Below, piece by piece: positions 46,504 to 56,502 of a stretch of 64,000 bases of DNA. Below the pieces are notes generated by a model. That model searched no databases. It was given only the letters and a program-made list of their open reading frames with translations, and was not told where the DNA came from. Made by a program: the position numbers and the translations under genes. Source of the stretch: Pseudomonadota bacterium (GTDB lineage: Bacteria > Pseudomonadota > Alphaproteobacteria > Rhizobiales > Xanthobacteraceae); contig JAGXAJ010000005.1 in NCBI GenBank assembly GCA_018971625.1, positions 30,077 through 94,076 of the forward strand. The letters are read 5' to 3'. The first letter of the stretch is position 1. Every line of letters starts with the position of its first letter.

Positions 46504-47517
46504 ATGACCGTGCTTGTCACCGGCGGCGCCGGCTACATCGGAAGTCACATGGTTCGCGCGCTGGTAGAGGCCGCAGAACGCGTCGTGGTGATCGATAACC
46601 TGTCCACCGGCTTTTCCAACTTCCTGCCCGAGAGCGTGCCGCTGTTCATCGGCGATGCCGCGGACGAGAATCTCGTCGAGGGCGTGATCAATTCACACCA
46701 GATCGAGAGCATCATTCATTTCGCGGGATCGGTGGTGGTGCCGGAATCGATGCGCGATCCGCTGGCCTATTACCGCAACAATACCATGACGACGCGCAGC
46801 CTGCTCAACGTCGCGGTCAAGTGTAAGATCAATCGCTTTATCTTCTCGTCGACCGCGGCCGTCTACGGCAATCCCGATCAGGTGCCAGTGCCCGAGACCG
46901 CACCGACCCGGCCGATGTCGCCGTACGGCTCCTCGAAGCTGATGACCGAGATCATGCTGCACGACGTAGCCACCGCGCATGGCATGAACTACGTCGTGCT
47001 GCGCTACTTCAACGTCGCGGGCGCCGATCCCCTGGTGCGCATCGGCTTGGCAACCGTCGGCGCCACCCATCTGCTCAAGATCGCGGTGGAAGCCGCGACC
47101 GGTCAGCGCGCCAGGATTGACGTGTTCGGCACCGACTACCCGACGCCGGACGGAAGCTGCATCCGCGACTTCATCCATGTCAGCGATCTCGCGCAGGCGC
47201 ATCGCGCCGCGTTGTCCTATTTGCGCAACGGCGGCTGCTCGACCACGTTGAATTGCGGCTATGGCCGGGGTTATTCGGTGCTGGAGACCATCGAGGCCGT
47301 GCGACGCGTTTCGCGGCGCAATTTCGCCGTTCAATATGCCGCGCGCCGGCCCGGCGACATCATGACCATGGTCGCCGATACCAAGCGTATCCGTTCGACG
47401 CTCGACTGGGCGCCGCAATACGACGACCTCGAGTCCATCGCGGCCCATGCGCTGGCTTGGGAAGAGAAGCTGTTTCGTGAGCGAAACGGCGAGTCGCAGC
47501 AAACCGCGTCGGCGTAA
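46504..47517 (+). CDS. galE: UDP-glucose 4-epimerase
   Basis: The 337-residue SDR has TGGAGYIGSHM at the N-terminus, SSTAAVYG, and YGSSKLMTE as the catalytic Tyr and Lys. The GalE signature ends in CIRDFIHVSDLA. It interconverts UDP-glucose and UDP-galactose for surface sugars and fits between a glycosyltransferase and an exporter. The common DNP in the middle reads GADP, still within the family range. Confidence 0.92.
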   Translation: MTVLVTGGAGYIGSHMVRALVEAAERVVVIDNLSTGFSNFLPESVPLFIGDAADENLVEGVINSHQIESIIHFAGSVVVPESMRDPLAYYRNNTMTTRSLLNVAVKCKINRFIFSSTAAVYGNPDQVPVPETAPTRPMSPYGSSKLMTEIMLHDVATAHGMNYVVLRYFNVAGADPLVRIGLATVGATHLLKIAVEAATGQRARIDVFGTDYPTPDGSCIRDFIHVSDLAQAHRAALSYLRNGGCSTTLNCGYGRGYSVLETIEAVRRVSRRNFAVQYAARRPGDIMTMVADTKRIRSTLDWAPQYDDLESIAAHALAWEEKLFRERNGESQQTASA

Positions 47518-47639
47518 AATCGAAGCCAACGCAAGCCCTGATTCGGCTTGAAAATCCCTGCCATAGCAGGCAAGGAGTCATTCCCAGCAGCCCTGACGCG
47601 CCGGCCGAAACCCGCTCCTGCGCCGTCAATGGAAAGCGG

Positions 47640-49460
47640 ATGACCGAACTTCCCAGAGAACTACCAAGGAAAATCACCGACGATCCCTACGGCGCGGCGA
47701 TCCTGATTCGCCGCCTGATCGTGGAACAGGGTGCCATCTACTGGCGGCGCTATCTACAGGCGTTCGCGCTGATGGCGGTGTCGGCGGCGACCACCGCGGG
47801 ATCGGCCTATCTGCTCGGCAAGGTGATCAATCAGGCCTATGTCGACAGGAATATCGCTGGCATCGCGATCCTGTCCGCGGTCACCGTCGTGCTCTTCGTC
47901 GCGAAAGGCGCTGCGACCTACGGACACTCCGTGATCCTGTCGCAGATCAGCAACGCGATCCTGGCCAACAACCAGCGCAGGCTGTTCGCCAAGCTGATGA
48001 GCGAAAGCGTGGCGTTCTTCTCGGAACGGCATTCCTCGGAATTCCTGGCACGCCTGACTGCAGGCGCCAATTCGGTGACGCAGGTGCTCAATCTGCTGAT
48101 CAACGCGGTCGGACGCGACCTGCTGTCGCTGATCGGGCTCGTCATCGTGATGGTGACGCAGGATCCCTATATGGCGCTGTTCGGTTTTTTGGTCGCGCCG
48201 CCGGCGATGCTGGTGCTGCGCAAACTGGTGAAGCGCATCAAGGGCCTCGCGCACAGCCAGTTCGCCGGTACCGCCGACATCATGGAGACCATGCAGGAAT
48301 CGCTGCAGGGCATCCGCACCGTGAAGGCCTTCACGCTCGAACAGGTGATGCGCGCGCGCATCGACGTCAGCATCAGCGAGGTGGAGCGCACCGCCAACAA
48401 GATGGCGCGCGTCTCCAACCGCGCGAGCCCGCTGATGGAGACGCTGGGCGGCTTTGCGATCGCGGGCGCGCTGATGTATGGCGGCTACCGGGTGGTCGCG
48501 ATGGGCGCGACGCCGGGTCAGTTCTTTTCATTCGTGACCGCATTTCTGCTCGCATACGAGCCGGCCAAGCGGCTGGCGCGTCTCAATATCGAGCTCAACA
48601 GCAACCTGATCGGCGCGCGCAAGCTGCTCGAAATCGTCGACAGCCCTGCCAGCGAGCCGGCCGAGGATGACAAGCCGGGGCTGAAACTCACCGACGCGCA
48701 GGTCGAACTGCGCGACGTTACTTTCGCCTATCGCCCGGACGAGCCGGTGCTCAACCGCATGAGTTTTGTCGCCGAACCGGGCAAGGTCACGGCCCTGGTC
48801 GGCCCTTCCGGTGGCGGCAAGTCGACGGTGCTGGCGCTGCTGCTGCGGTTCTACGACGTGACCGAGGGCGCTATTCTGATCGATGGTCAGGCCATTTCGA
48901 AGGTATCGCGCAACTCGCTGCGGCACCAGACCGCCTATGTCGGACAGGACGTTTACCTGTTCCGCGACACCATCCGCCAGAACATTGCATTTGGCAAAGC
49001 CGGCGCCAGCGAAGACGAGATCATCGCTGCCGCAAAGGCCGCCTGCGCGCATGAATTCATCATGGGCTTTCCGCTCGGCTACGATACGCCGGTCGGCGAA
49101 CATGGCGCGCAACTCTCCGGCGGCCAGCGCCAGCGCATCGCGATCGCCCGGGCATTGGTGAAGAACGCACCGATCATCCTGCTCGACGAGGCGACCGCGG
49201 CCCTGGATTCGGAATCCGAACAGCAGGTGCAGGAAGCGATCGAGCACCTGTGCCAGAACCGGACCACCATCGTGATCGCCCACCGGCTGCACACCATCAT
49301 GCATGCCGATGTCATCCTGGTTGTCGAGGGCGGCGAGATCGTCGAGCGCGGCCGGCATGACGATCTGCTGCGGCGCGGCGGGCGCTATGCCTCGTTCTTT
49401 CGTCTGCAACAGCGCGATGCGGGTCAAGTTACTCTGGCGCCGATCAGCGCAACCGCGTAA
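47640..49460 (+). CDS. MsbA-type ABC exporter (fused TM and ATPase)
   Basis: The 606-residue half-transporter has six TM helices (about 30-310) and an ATPase domain with Walker A GPSGGGKS (about 390), Q-loop, signature LSGGQRQR and Walker B ILLDEATAALD. It resembles MsbA and LPS/glycolipid flippases; a lipid A or lipid-linked glycan substrate is likely given the neighbours, though drug export is possible. The FAA-hydrolase gene starts 29 bp downstream. Confidence 0.9.
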   Translation: MTELPRELPRKITDDPYGAAILIRRLIVEQGAIYWRRYLQAFALMAVSAATTAGSAYLLGKVINQAYVDRNIAGIAILSAVTVVLFVAKGAATYGHSVILSQISNAILANNQRRLFAKLMSESVAFFSERHSSEFLARLTAGANSVTQVLNLLINAVGRDLLSLIGLVIVMVTQDPYMALFGFLVAPPAMLVLRKLVKRIKGLAHSQFAGTADIMETMQESLQGIRTVKAFTLEQVMRARIDVSISEVERTANKMARVSNRASPLMETLGGFAIAGALMYGGYRVVAMGATPGQFFSFVTAFLLAYEPAKRLARLNIELNSNLIGARKLLEIVDSPASEPAEDDKPGLKLTDAQVELRDVTFAYRPDEPVLNRMSFVAEPGKVTALVGPSGGGKSTVLALLLRFYDVTEGAILIDGQAISKVSRNSLRHQTAYVGQDVYLFRDTIRQNIAFGKAGASEDEIIAAAKAACAHEFIMGFPLGYDTPVGEHGAQLSGGQRQRIAIARALVKNAPIILLDEATAALDSESEQQVQEAIEHLCQNRTTIVIAHRLHTIMHADVILVVEGGEIVERGRHDDLLRRGGRYASFFRLQQRDAGQVTLAPISATA

Positions 49461-49489
49461 ATCTACCCGTAACGTTCCGAGCGCGCGCC

Positions 49490-50194
49490 ATGAACGCCAC
49501 CACCTTCGTCATCCCGGCACCACCGCAAGCCTCGATCCCGGTCGCCGGCGAATTGAAAACCTTTCCGGTTCGCCGCATCTGGTGCGTCGGGCGCAACTAT
49601 CTCGAGCACATCCGCGAGATGGGAAACGACGAGCGTGATCCGCCGTTCTTCTTCGCCAAGCATGCCGACATGCTGGAGCCCGACGGCGCCACCATTCCCT
49701 ACCCGCCGCTGACCAACGACCTGCATCACGAGGTCGAACTGATCGTGGCGATGAAGAGCGGCGGGCTGAATATTTCGGCCGACAGGGCGCTCGATCACGT
49801 CTACGGCTATGCCGTCGGCATCGATCTGACCCGCCGCGACCTGCAGCACGCCGCGCGCAAGAAAGAACGTCCCTGGGAAATCGGCAAGTCGTTCGACCAT
49901 TGCGCGCCCTGTTCCGCGCTGCAGCCGGCATCCAGGATCGGCCACCCTTCGAAAGGCAGGATCTGGCTTTCGGTCAACGGCACCGAGCGGCAGAAGGGCA
50001 ACCTCACCGAACTGATCTGGAGCGTGCCCGAGATCATCTGGCAATTGTCGCAGCAGGTCGAGATCGGCGCCGGCGACATCATCATGACGGGCACGCCGGC
50101 CGGCGTCGCCGCGGTCTCGCCCGGCGACAGGATCGAATGCGGCGTTGACGGCGTCGGCACCCTGAAAATATCGATCGGCAAGCCGGCGGGGTAA
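49490..50194 (+). CDS. Fumarylacetoacetate hydrolase family protein
   Basis: The 234-residue protein has the FAH fold: CVGRNYLEHIREMG at the N-terminus, the metal-ligand Glu region HHEVELIV, YAVGIDLTRRDLQ and the C-terminal IIMTGTPAGVAAV. Short members act as acylpyruvases, oxaloacetate decarboxylases or maleylpyruvate hydrolases. It probably shares the transcript of the ABC exporter, without an obvious functional link. A strong hairpin follows. Confidence 0.9.
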   Translation: MNATTFVIPAPPQASIPVAGELKTFPVRRIWCVGRNYLEHIREMGNDERDPPFFFAKHADMLEPDGATIPYPPLTNDLHHEVELIVAMKSGGLNISADRALDHVYGYAVGIDLTRRDLQHAARKKERPWEIGKSFDHCAPCSALQPASRIGHPSKGRIWLSVNGTERQKGNLTELIWSVPEIIWQLSQQVEIGAGDIIMTGTPAGVAAVSPGDRIECGVDGVGTLKISIGKPAG

Positions 50195-50217
50195 CGGATC
50201 CAGCATTCATGCGAAAA

Positions 50218-50246
50218 AGGCCCCGAACATGGTTCGGGGCGCTTGT
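50218..50246 (+). terminator. Probable intrinsic terminator
   Basis: A 9-bp perfect stem GCCCCGAAC/GTTCGGGGC with a 3-base loop (50220-50240) lies 25 bp after the FAA-hydrolase stop. An A-run lies before it and a weak U-tract (GCTTGTTG) after it. It ends the plus-strand unit. Confidence 0.7.
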
Positions 50247-50394
50247 TGATGCGCGTTCGATCAGCCGCGATCGACGTCGATCACCGCCCGCCGCAGCCAT
50301 TATCGCGTCAGAGAATTGTTCTGCCAAATCATGGCAAATCCGGCTCGGTCAAAAACGCCGCAAAGCTTGCCCCCGCCCGCGCGGGCGCCGGCCC

Positions 50395-51858
50395 TCACGA
50401 ATATTGCATCACCCCATCGTCGACCTTGCCGAAGCGTAAGGTGACGATGTCGAGCGCGTAGTTCTGGTAAAGTCGCCACGGCCGCTTCGAACCTTGCTTC
50501 GGCAGCTTGGCGATCGAGCGCTGCACATAACCGGAGGTGAAGTTCAGCGACGGCATTTCGGTGATGGAAGGATCGATATTATGCGGCATGCACTGCTTGT
50601 AGCCGCGGCGATCCATATAGTTGATCAGCCGGCAGACATATTCACAGGTCAGATCGCATTTCAGCGTCCAGGAGGCATTGGTGTAACCGAAGGCGGCCGC
50701 CAGGTTGGGCACGTCGGAATACATCATGCCCTTGTAGTTCAGCGTGCGGGCGAAATCGACCGCACGGCCGTCGACGCTAACCGCTAGTCCACCGAGCACT
50801 TGCAGATTCAATCCCGTCGCGGTGACGATGATGTCGGCCTTAAGCTCGCGGCCATCCTTCAGCCGGATGCCCTCCGGCGTGAAGGTGTCGATCTGGTTGG
50901 TCACGACCGAGACGCTCTTCTCGCGGATCGCCCGGAACAGGTCGCCGTCGGGCACCAGGCACAGCCGCTGGTCCCAGGGATTGTAGCGCGGCGTGAAATG
51001 CGTACCGACGTCGTAATCCGGCCCCAGCGCCATTTTGACGCCGCCGAGGATCAGTTGCTTGACACGTTCCGGCCTGCGGCGTGCGAGCTGGAAGAAATAC
51101 ATCCCGAGCAACACGTTGCGCCAGCGGATCAGCTGATAGGCAAGCTTCGCCGGCAGCCTGGCGCGCAGTCTGTTGGCAAGGAGATCCTGTGCCGGGCGCG
51201 CGACCACATAGGTCGGCGAGCGCTGCAGCATGGTGACATGCGCGGCTGTCTTTGCCATTTCCGGCACCAGCGTCACCGCGGTCGCGCCCGAACCGATCAC
51301 CACCACGCGCTTGCCGGCGTAGTCGACATCGTCGGTCCATTTCTGCGGGTGCACGATGCGGCCAGCGAAATCTTTCGTGCCCGGAAATTCCGGCAAATAG
51401 CCGTTCTCGTAGTTGTAGTAGCCCGAGCACATGAACAGGAAATTGCAGGTGAAGCTGGCGGATTCGGTCGCGCCCTCGCCTGTCGTGCGTTCGGCCTTCA
51501 CGGTCCAGCGTGCGTCGGGCGTCGACCACGAGGCGCGCTTGACCCGATGATGATAGCGGATGTGCTTGTCGATGCCGTTCTCGGCTGCGGTCTCGCGCAC
51601 ATAGTTCAGGATCCGCGGCCCATCGGCGATCGCCTTGGGCTCGGTCCACGGCTTGAACGAATAGCCGAGCGTGAACATGTCGGAGTCCGAGCGTATCCCC
51701 GGATAGCGAAACAGGTCCCAGGTTCCGCCGATGCAATCGCGGCCCTCGAGAATGACGTAGCTCTTGCCGGGGCATTTCTGCTGCAGGTGAAAACCCGCGC
51801 CGATGCCGGACAGACCCGCGCCGACGATGACGACGTCGAAATGTTCTGAGGTGGTCAT
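50395..51858 (-). CDS. Flavin monooxygenase, Baeyer-Villiger type (EthA-like)
   Basis: The 487-residue enzyme has two dinucleotide-binding motifs (GAGLSGIGAG near residue 12, GSGATA near residue 190). The Baeyer-Villiger fingerprint FxGxxxHxxxW is present as FAGRIVHPQKW, just before the second motif. EthA-like members oxidise ketones and sulfides. It uses FAD and NADPH. The gene stands alone: a terminator and gap lie downstream, and a repeat-rich gap lies between it and ahcY. Confidence 0.92.
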   Translation of the reverse strand: MTTSEHFDVVIVGAGLSGIGAGFHLQQKCPGKSYVILEGRDCIGGTWDLFRYPGIRSDSDMFTLGYSFKPWTEPKAIADGPRILNYVRETAAENGIDKHIRYHHRVKRASWSTPDARWTVKAERTTGEGATESASFTCNFLFMCSGYYNYENGYLPEFPGTKDFAGRIVHPQKWTDDVDYAGKRVVVIGSGATAVTLVPEMAKTAAHVTMLQRSPTYVVARPAQDLLANRLRARLPAKLAYQLIRWRNVLLGMYFFQLARRRPERVKQLILGGVKMALGPDYDVGTHFTPRYNPWDQRLCLVPDGDLFRAIREKSVSVVTNQIDTFTPEGIRLKDGRELKADIIVTATGLNLQVLGGLAVSVDGRAVDFARTLNYKGMMYSDVPNLAAAFGYTNASWTLKCDLTCEYVCRLINYMDRRGYKQCMPHNIDPSITEMPSLNFTSGYVQRSIAKLPKQGSKRPWRLYQNYALDIVTLRFGKVDDGVMQYS

Positions 51859-51872
51859 GGATCACCGGTCCT

Positions 51873-51960
51873 CGTCATGCGCGCACGCATGCAGGCATCA
51901 ACGTCTTCCCTTACCGGATACTAAAGACCAGAATGGCCGGAACAAGTCCGGCCATGACGT
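51873..51960. repeat. Palindromic intergenic element, copy downstream of ahcY
   Basis: An 8-bp stem ATGGCCGG/CCGGCCAT (51933-51940, 51948-51955) and CGTCATG arms at both ends give the same layout as the element at 53457-53570. Both lie in intergenic DNA flanking ahcY. I remember similar elements dispersed in Bradyrhizobium. Confidence 0.65.
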
Positions 51961-52002
51961 ACTTTCTAAAATTCGCGCCGACACCGCCGCCGACGCGGCG
52001 TC

Positions 52003-53433
52003 TCAGTACCGGTAATGATCGCTCTTGAACGGGCCTTCCGGCTTGACGCCGATGTAATCGGCCTGGTCCGGCCGCAGCGTGGTCAACTTCACGCCGATCT
52101 TGGAAAGATGCAGGCGCGCGACCTTCTCGTCGAGCGACTTCGGCAGCACATAGACCTTCTTCTCGTATCTGCCGCCCTTGTTGTTGGCGAACAGTTCGAT
52201 CTGCGCCAGCGTCTGGTTGGTGAAGGAGGCGGACATCACGAAGCTCGGATGGCCCATCGCATTGCCGAGATTCACCAGCCGGCCTTCCGACAACAGGATA
52301 ATGCGGTGCTTGTCGGGGAATTCGATCTCGTCGACCTGCGGCTTGATGTTGTTCCATTTCAGATTGCGCAGGCCCGCGATCTGGATCTCGTTGTCGAAGT
52401 GCCCGATGTTGCAGACGACGGCGCGATCCTTCATCGCGCGCATGTGGTCGATGGTGATGATGTCCTTGTTACCGGTCGCGGTGACGAAGATATCGGCGCG
52501 CGGCGCGGCCTCTTCCATGGTGACGACTTCATAGCCTTCCATCGCCGCCTGCAGCGCGCAGATCGGATCGATCTCCGATACCATGACGCGGCAGCCGGCC
52601 TGGCGCAGCGAAGCCGCCGACCCTTTGCCGACGTCGCCGAAACCCGCCACCATCGCGATCTTGCCGGACATCATCACGTCGGTGCCGCGGCGGATGCCGT
52701 CGACCAGCGACTCGCGGCAGCCATAGAGGTTGTCGAATTTCGATTTTGTCACGCTGTCATTGACGTTGATCGCCGGGAACAGGAGCTTGCCGTTCTTTTC
52801 CATTTCATAGAGGCGATGAACACCCGTCGTGGTTTCTTCCGATACGCCTTTGATGTTCCTAGCGATCTCACCGAACCAGCCCTTCGGCTTTTCCTTCAAC
52901 AGCCGCTTGATCAGCGCAAAGAACACTTCCTCTTCTTCCGAGCCCGGCTTGTCCAGGAATGCCGTGTCGCCGTTCTCGGCGCGCACGCCCGCATGCACCA
53001 GCATGGTGGCATCGCCGCCGTCATCGAGGATCATGTTGGGCGTGCCGCCGCCATGCCAGTCGAACAGTTTTGCGGTATAGTCCCAATAGTCGGTCAGCGT
53101 TTCACCCTTCACCGCGAACACGGGAATGCCGGCCGCCGCGATTGCTGCCGCCGCATGGTCCTGGGTCGAATAGATGTTGCAGGATACCCAGCGGATGTCG
53201 GCCCCGAGCGCCGCAAGCGTCTCGATCAGCACCGCGGTCTGGATCGTCATGTGCAGCGAGCCCGCGATGCGGGCGCCCTTCAAAGGTTGTTTGGGACCAT
53301 ATTCCTCGCGCGTTGCGATCAGGCCGGGCATTTCGGTCTCGGCCAGCGAGATTTCCTTGCGGCCGAAGTCGGCGAGCGAGATGTCCCTGACGACGTAGTC
53401 GGAAAAGCCGGGCTTCTTGGCGGTGGAGGTCAT
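52003..53433 (-). CDS. ahcY: Adenosylhomocysteinase
   Basis: The 476-residue NAD-dependent enzyme hydrolyses S-adenosylhomocysteine to homocysteine and adenosine, keeping methylation running. Diagnostic segments are [30 protein letters not shown] (NAD site) and the C-terminal KSDHYRY. Lys in VTKSKFDN and Cys in NLYGCRES are present. It includes the bacterial insert of about 40 residues after residue 150. ATG at 53433 is chosen; upstream in-frame sequence is repeat-derived. It is in the same orientation as metK. Confidence 0.97.
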   Translation of the reverse strand: MTSTAKKPGFSDYVVRDISLADFGRKEISLAETEMPGLIATREEYGPKQPLKGARIAGSLHMTIQTAVLIETLAALGADIRWVSCNIYSTQDHAAAAIAAAGIPVFAVKGETLTDYWDYTAKLFDWHGGGTPNMILDDGGDATMLVHAGVRAENGDTAFLDKPGSEEEEVFFALIKRLLKEKPKGWFGEIARNIKGVSEETTTGVHRLYEMEKNGKLLFPAINVNDSVTKSKFDNLYGCRESLVDGIRRGTDVMMSGKIAMVAGFGDVGKGSAASLRQAGCRVMVSEIDPICALQAAMEGYEVVTMEEAAPRADIFVTATGNKDIITIDHMRAMKDRAVVCNIGHFDNEIQIAGLRNLKWNNIKPQVDEIEFPDKHRIILLSEGRLVNLGNAMGHPSFVMSASFTNQTLAQIELFANNKGGRYEKKVYVLPKSLDEKVARLHLSKIGVKLTTLRPDQADYIGVKPEGPFKSDHYRY

Positions 53434-53456
53434 GTGATGTTTTCCTGATTTTTCCT

Positions 53457-53570
53457 CGTCATGCCCGGCCTTGTGCCGGGCATCCACGTCTTGCCGCAAC
53501 AAAGAAAGACGTGGATGGCTGGGACATCGACGGCGAAGAGGCGCTTCGCGTTTTTGGCCCGGCCATGACG
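53457..53570. repeat. Palindromic intergenic element between metK and ahcY
   Basis: Outer arms CGTCATGCCCGGCC and GGCCCGGCCATGACG (53457-53470, 53556-53570) enclose an inner perfect pair ATCCACGTCTT/AAGACGTGGAT (53482-53492, 53506-53516). The left arm also forms a GCCCGGC/GCCGGGC hairpin. The element fills nearly all the 170-bp gap and could fold in the mRNA between the two genes. Confidence 0.8.
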
Positions 53571-53603
53571 GCTTAAGTGTGTCGCGGCGCCCTTCTCAAA
53601 TCT

Positions 53604-54869
53604 TCACTGCACCGCGCCCTTGAGTGCGCCGGCGAGATCGGTTTTTTCCCAGGAAAAGCCTCCGTCCTTTTCCGGCGCACGGCCGAAATGACCATAGGCG
53701 GCGGTACGGCGGTAGATCGGACGATTGAGCTTCAGCGCGCGGCGGATGTTGGTCGGCGTCAGCCGGAACAGCTGCGGCAGCACCTTCTCGAGTTTCTTCT
53801 CGTCGACCTTGCCGGTACCGTGGGTATCGACCAGCACCGACATCGGATCGGCGACGCCGATCGCGTAGGCAACCTGAATGGTGCAGCGTTCGGCGAGACC
53901 GGCCGCCACCACGTTCTTGGCGAGATAGCGCGCGGCATAGGCAGCCGAGCGATCGACCTTGGTCGGATCCTTGCCGGAGAAGGCACCGCCGCCATGCGGA
54001 GCGTAGCCGCCATAGGTATCGACGATGATCTTGCGCCCGGTGAGGCCGCAATCGCCGTCGGGACCGCCGACCACGAAATTGCCGGTCGGGTTGACCAGGA
54101 AGTCGGAATTCTTCTGCGGCATCCAACCCTTCGGCAGCGCGGATTCGACCGCGGTCGAAATCATCTCCTTGATCAGGCCGGGCGAGTACTTCTTGCCGTT
54201 GCGGCTCTTCTCGTTGTGCTGGGTCGAGACCACGACCTTGGTGCAACCGGTCGGCTTGCCGTCGATATAGCGCACCGTCACCTGGCTTTTGGAATCAGGC
54301 TGCAGATCGGCGAGCTGGCCGTTGCGCCGCTTCTCCGCCAGCACCTTCAGGATCTTATGCGCGAAATAGATCGGCGCCGGCATGTAGGAGCCCTTCTCGT
54401 ACACTTCGCTTTCGTTGCAGGCATATCCGAACATCATGCCCTGATCGCCGGCACCCTCTTCCTCGCCGTTCTTCTTTTTCTTGGCATCGACGCCCATCGC
54501 GATGTCGGGCGACTGGCCGTGCAGCAGCACCTCGACGTCGGCGCCGTGATAGGAAAAGCCGTTCTGGTCGTAGCCGATATCCTTGACCACGCCGCGGGCG
54601 ATCTCGCTGATCAATTCGCGGTCGACCACCGAGACGCCGTGAATGGTACGGAACAATTGCCCGCGGCCTTCACCGGCGATCACGATCTTGTTGGTAGTGC
54701 ACAGCGTCTCGCAGCCAAGCCTCGTATTGACCGCGCTGTTGTCGGCGATGCCGAGTTCGACGTCCTTGGCCAGGAACGCATCGAGGATCGCATCCGAAAT
54801 CTGGTCCGAGACCTTGTCCGGATGTCCCTCTGAAACCGACTCACTGGTGAAAAGGTAAGACTCGCGCAT
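53604..54869 (-). CDS. metK: S-adenosylmethionine synthase
   Basis: The 421-residue enzyme makes SAM from methionine and ATP. Motifs: [26 protein letters not shown], the GAGDQG(M)MFGYA hexapeptide, [21 protein letters not shown] and GGGAFSGKD. Compared with E. coli MetK (384 residues) it is longer, with a Lys/Glu-rich insert just before GAGDQG ([11 protein letters not shown]) and a short insert near YEKGS, both seen in alphaproteobacterial enzymes as far as I recall. The HTH-methyltransferase gene lies 60 bp upstream. Confidence 0.97.
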   Translation of the reverse strand: MRESYLFTSESVSEGHPDKVSDQISDAILDAFLAKDVELGIADNSAVNTRLGCETLCTTNKIVIAGEGRGQLFRTIHGVSVVDRELISEIARGVVKDIGYDQNGFSYHGADVEVLLHGQSPDIAMGVDAKKKKNGEEEGAGDQGMMFGYACNESEVYEKGSYMPAPIYFAHKILKVLAEKRRNGQLADLQPDSKSQVTVRYIDGKPTGCTKVVVSTQHNEKSRNGKKYSPGLIKEMISTAVESALPKGWMPQKNSDFLVNPTGNFVVGGPDGDCGLTGRKIIVDTYGGYAPHGGGAFSGKDPTKVDRSAAYAARYLAKNVVAAGLAERCTIQVAYAIGVADPMSVLVDTHGTGKVDEKKLEKVLPQLFRLTPTNIRRALKLNRPIYRRTAAYGHFGRAPEKDGGFSWEKTDLAGALKGAVQ

Positions 54870-54929
54870 CGACCAATTCCTTTTTTCCGCCGGACCTCGG
54901 CGATCCCTGTCTAGTGTGTCCCTGAATTG

Positions 54930-56285
54930 TCAGTCGCGACGGCGCGAGATGACGTAGGATTCGTCGTAGAACCAGAGCCCGTTGTGCTTGCGCAAAACCT
55001 CCCTGGCAGCATCGAGAGCACCGCTGCTTTGTGCCATTTCCGTCAGCCGGTCGTCTTCGATCTGGGCGACATACACCGCCGCGTTCCAGGCCGCAAAGGC
55101 CGTCGAGGTTCCGATCGAGCCGGTGATCTCGTTGGGCAGCGCTTCCATATCATAGCGGAAGATCGATCGGTTATCGGCATAGGCATTAAAGTTGAGGTCC
55201 CGCCCGGCCGACCCCAGCTCATATTTCACCGCGCGCAATAGCTCATGGCGGCTCACCGCGAAAGGATTTTCTCCCGGCCATACCGCCTGGATCATTTCAA
55301 GGCCGGGATCCTGCCCATGGGAGTGGATTCCAATCAAACGGCCCCCTGCCCGCAAGGCCCGCGCCAGTGGTGCGATGATGCGCTTGGCCCGGAAATTCAC
55401 AGAAGATTTGGCCCGGTAAGGCTGGGAAGCGATAATCAGGTCGAAATTGGCCTCAGAGCGGCCGGCCCGCGGGATGATCGAATCAAGCAGAAAACGGTGG
55501 TCCTCCCGGTACAGCGCGACCGCCACGGGCCGTTCATAGACCGGCATGCCCGAGCGCGGGCTGACATTGGCGCGCCAGTTCTGTTCCAGAAACGGGCCGA
55601 GCTCGGCGATCTGGGCTTCGAATTCACCCGAGGAGCCCCCACGTAACGCGACCTCGTGCCAGATCATCCCGGAAGCGGCCGCTGGCGAGGCCGGCGTCAG
55701 CCACGGCGCCTCGGCGTAATACATGTTGGTCAGCGCGAACACGGTGGCCGGGTGCTCGAACAGCCGGTCCGGCACCTTGTCGAGCGTCAGCCGCACGTCT
55801 TCGAGACTTAGCTCCTTGCCGGCGATATAGAACGGCATGTGCGGAAAGCGGCCGTGCATCGAGCGCACCACCCGCGCCAGCACGGTGCCGTCGCCGCAGC
55901 CGGCGTCGAACACCCGCAATGCCGGAGGGCGGGGATGGATGCTGGAGAGCTCCAGCGCCACCCGTTCCGCGATCACCCGCTTCTCGCTGCAGGTATGGAC
56001 GAACAGCAGGTACTTCTGCCGGTTCTCGAAGAACCGGAAATTGCCGCGGGGGTCGCGCTTCTCCGGCGGCGCTTCGAGATCGCGCGGCGGCACGATCCCG
56101 CCCGGCGTGGAAGTCGCGATATAGGCCTGGATGCGGTCCAGCGTATCGATCGTGATCCGCTTGCCCTCGCGCAGCCGGTGCACCAGCTTGCCGTCATTGA
56201 CCGCGCGGCGGCCAAAGGTCGATTCCGCCATATCTGCGCTTCGGCAGAATTCGCTGATCTGACTGAGAAGCTGGTCGTTTTTCAT
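54930..56285 (-). CDS. HTH-like N-terminus fused to SAM-dependent methyltransferase-like domain
   Basis: The 451-residue protein has a short N-terminal region (1-70; SADMAESTFGRRAVNDGKL, then VHRLREGKRITIDTLDRIQAY) that looks like a compact helix-turn-helix. A class I methyltransferase-like fold follows, with the motif I candidate RVFDAGCGDGTVLARVV near residue 125, and a long C-terminal half with LIIASQPY in place of motif IV. It sits directly upstream of metK. The combination suggests a SAM-dependent enzyme or a sensor that controls its neighbour, but no activity is known to me. ATG at 56285 is chosen over an earlier GTG-type start. The gap 56286-56502 holds nothing recognisable. Confidence 0.75.
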   Translation of the reverse strand: MKNDQLLSQISEFCRSADMAESTFGRRAVNDGKLVHRLREGKRITIDTLDRIQAYIATSTPGGIVPPRDLEAPPEKRDPRGNFRFFENRQKYLLFVHTCSEKRVIAERVALELSSIHPRPPALRVFDAGCGDGTVLARVVRSMHGRFPHMPFYIAGKELSLEDVRLTLDKVPDRLFEHPATVFALTNMYYAEAPWLTPASPAAASGMIWHEVALRGGSSGEFEAQIAELGPFLEQNWRANVSPRSGMPVYERPVAVALYREDHRFLLDSIIPRAGRSEANFDLIIASQPYRAKSSVNFRAKRIIAPLARALRAGGRLIGIHSHGQDPGLEMIQAVWPGENPFAVSRHELLRAVKYELGSAGRDLNFNAYADNRSIFRYDMEALPNEITGSIGTSTAFAAWNAAVYVAQIEDDRLTEMAQSSGALDAAREVLRKHNGLWFYDESYVISRRRD

Positions 56286-56502
56286 CGCGCCGGAAAAGGG
56301 AAGCCGGCATTGGGAGACACGTGGGCAGCTGCCGGCCACGCGGCTGTCCTACCACCATCTGCCCAACAGCGCCAACGCCCGGCAACGGCGCAATCTGGGC
56401 ATGATTTCGACTCGCGCAAGGACGAATTTCCGCAACGGATACAGTCTGATTTGCACTGTCCAGACCTGCCGAAAAAATTTCGGGCTTTTCTTTTGAGGCA
56501 AA

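Noticed and set aside
52015..53448. A 477-codon plus-strand frame opposite ahcY
   Set aside because: The minus-strand product is unmistakable AhcY; the antisense product has no domain sense. The same holds for long frames opposite metK, the aminotransferase and hldE.
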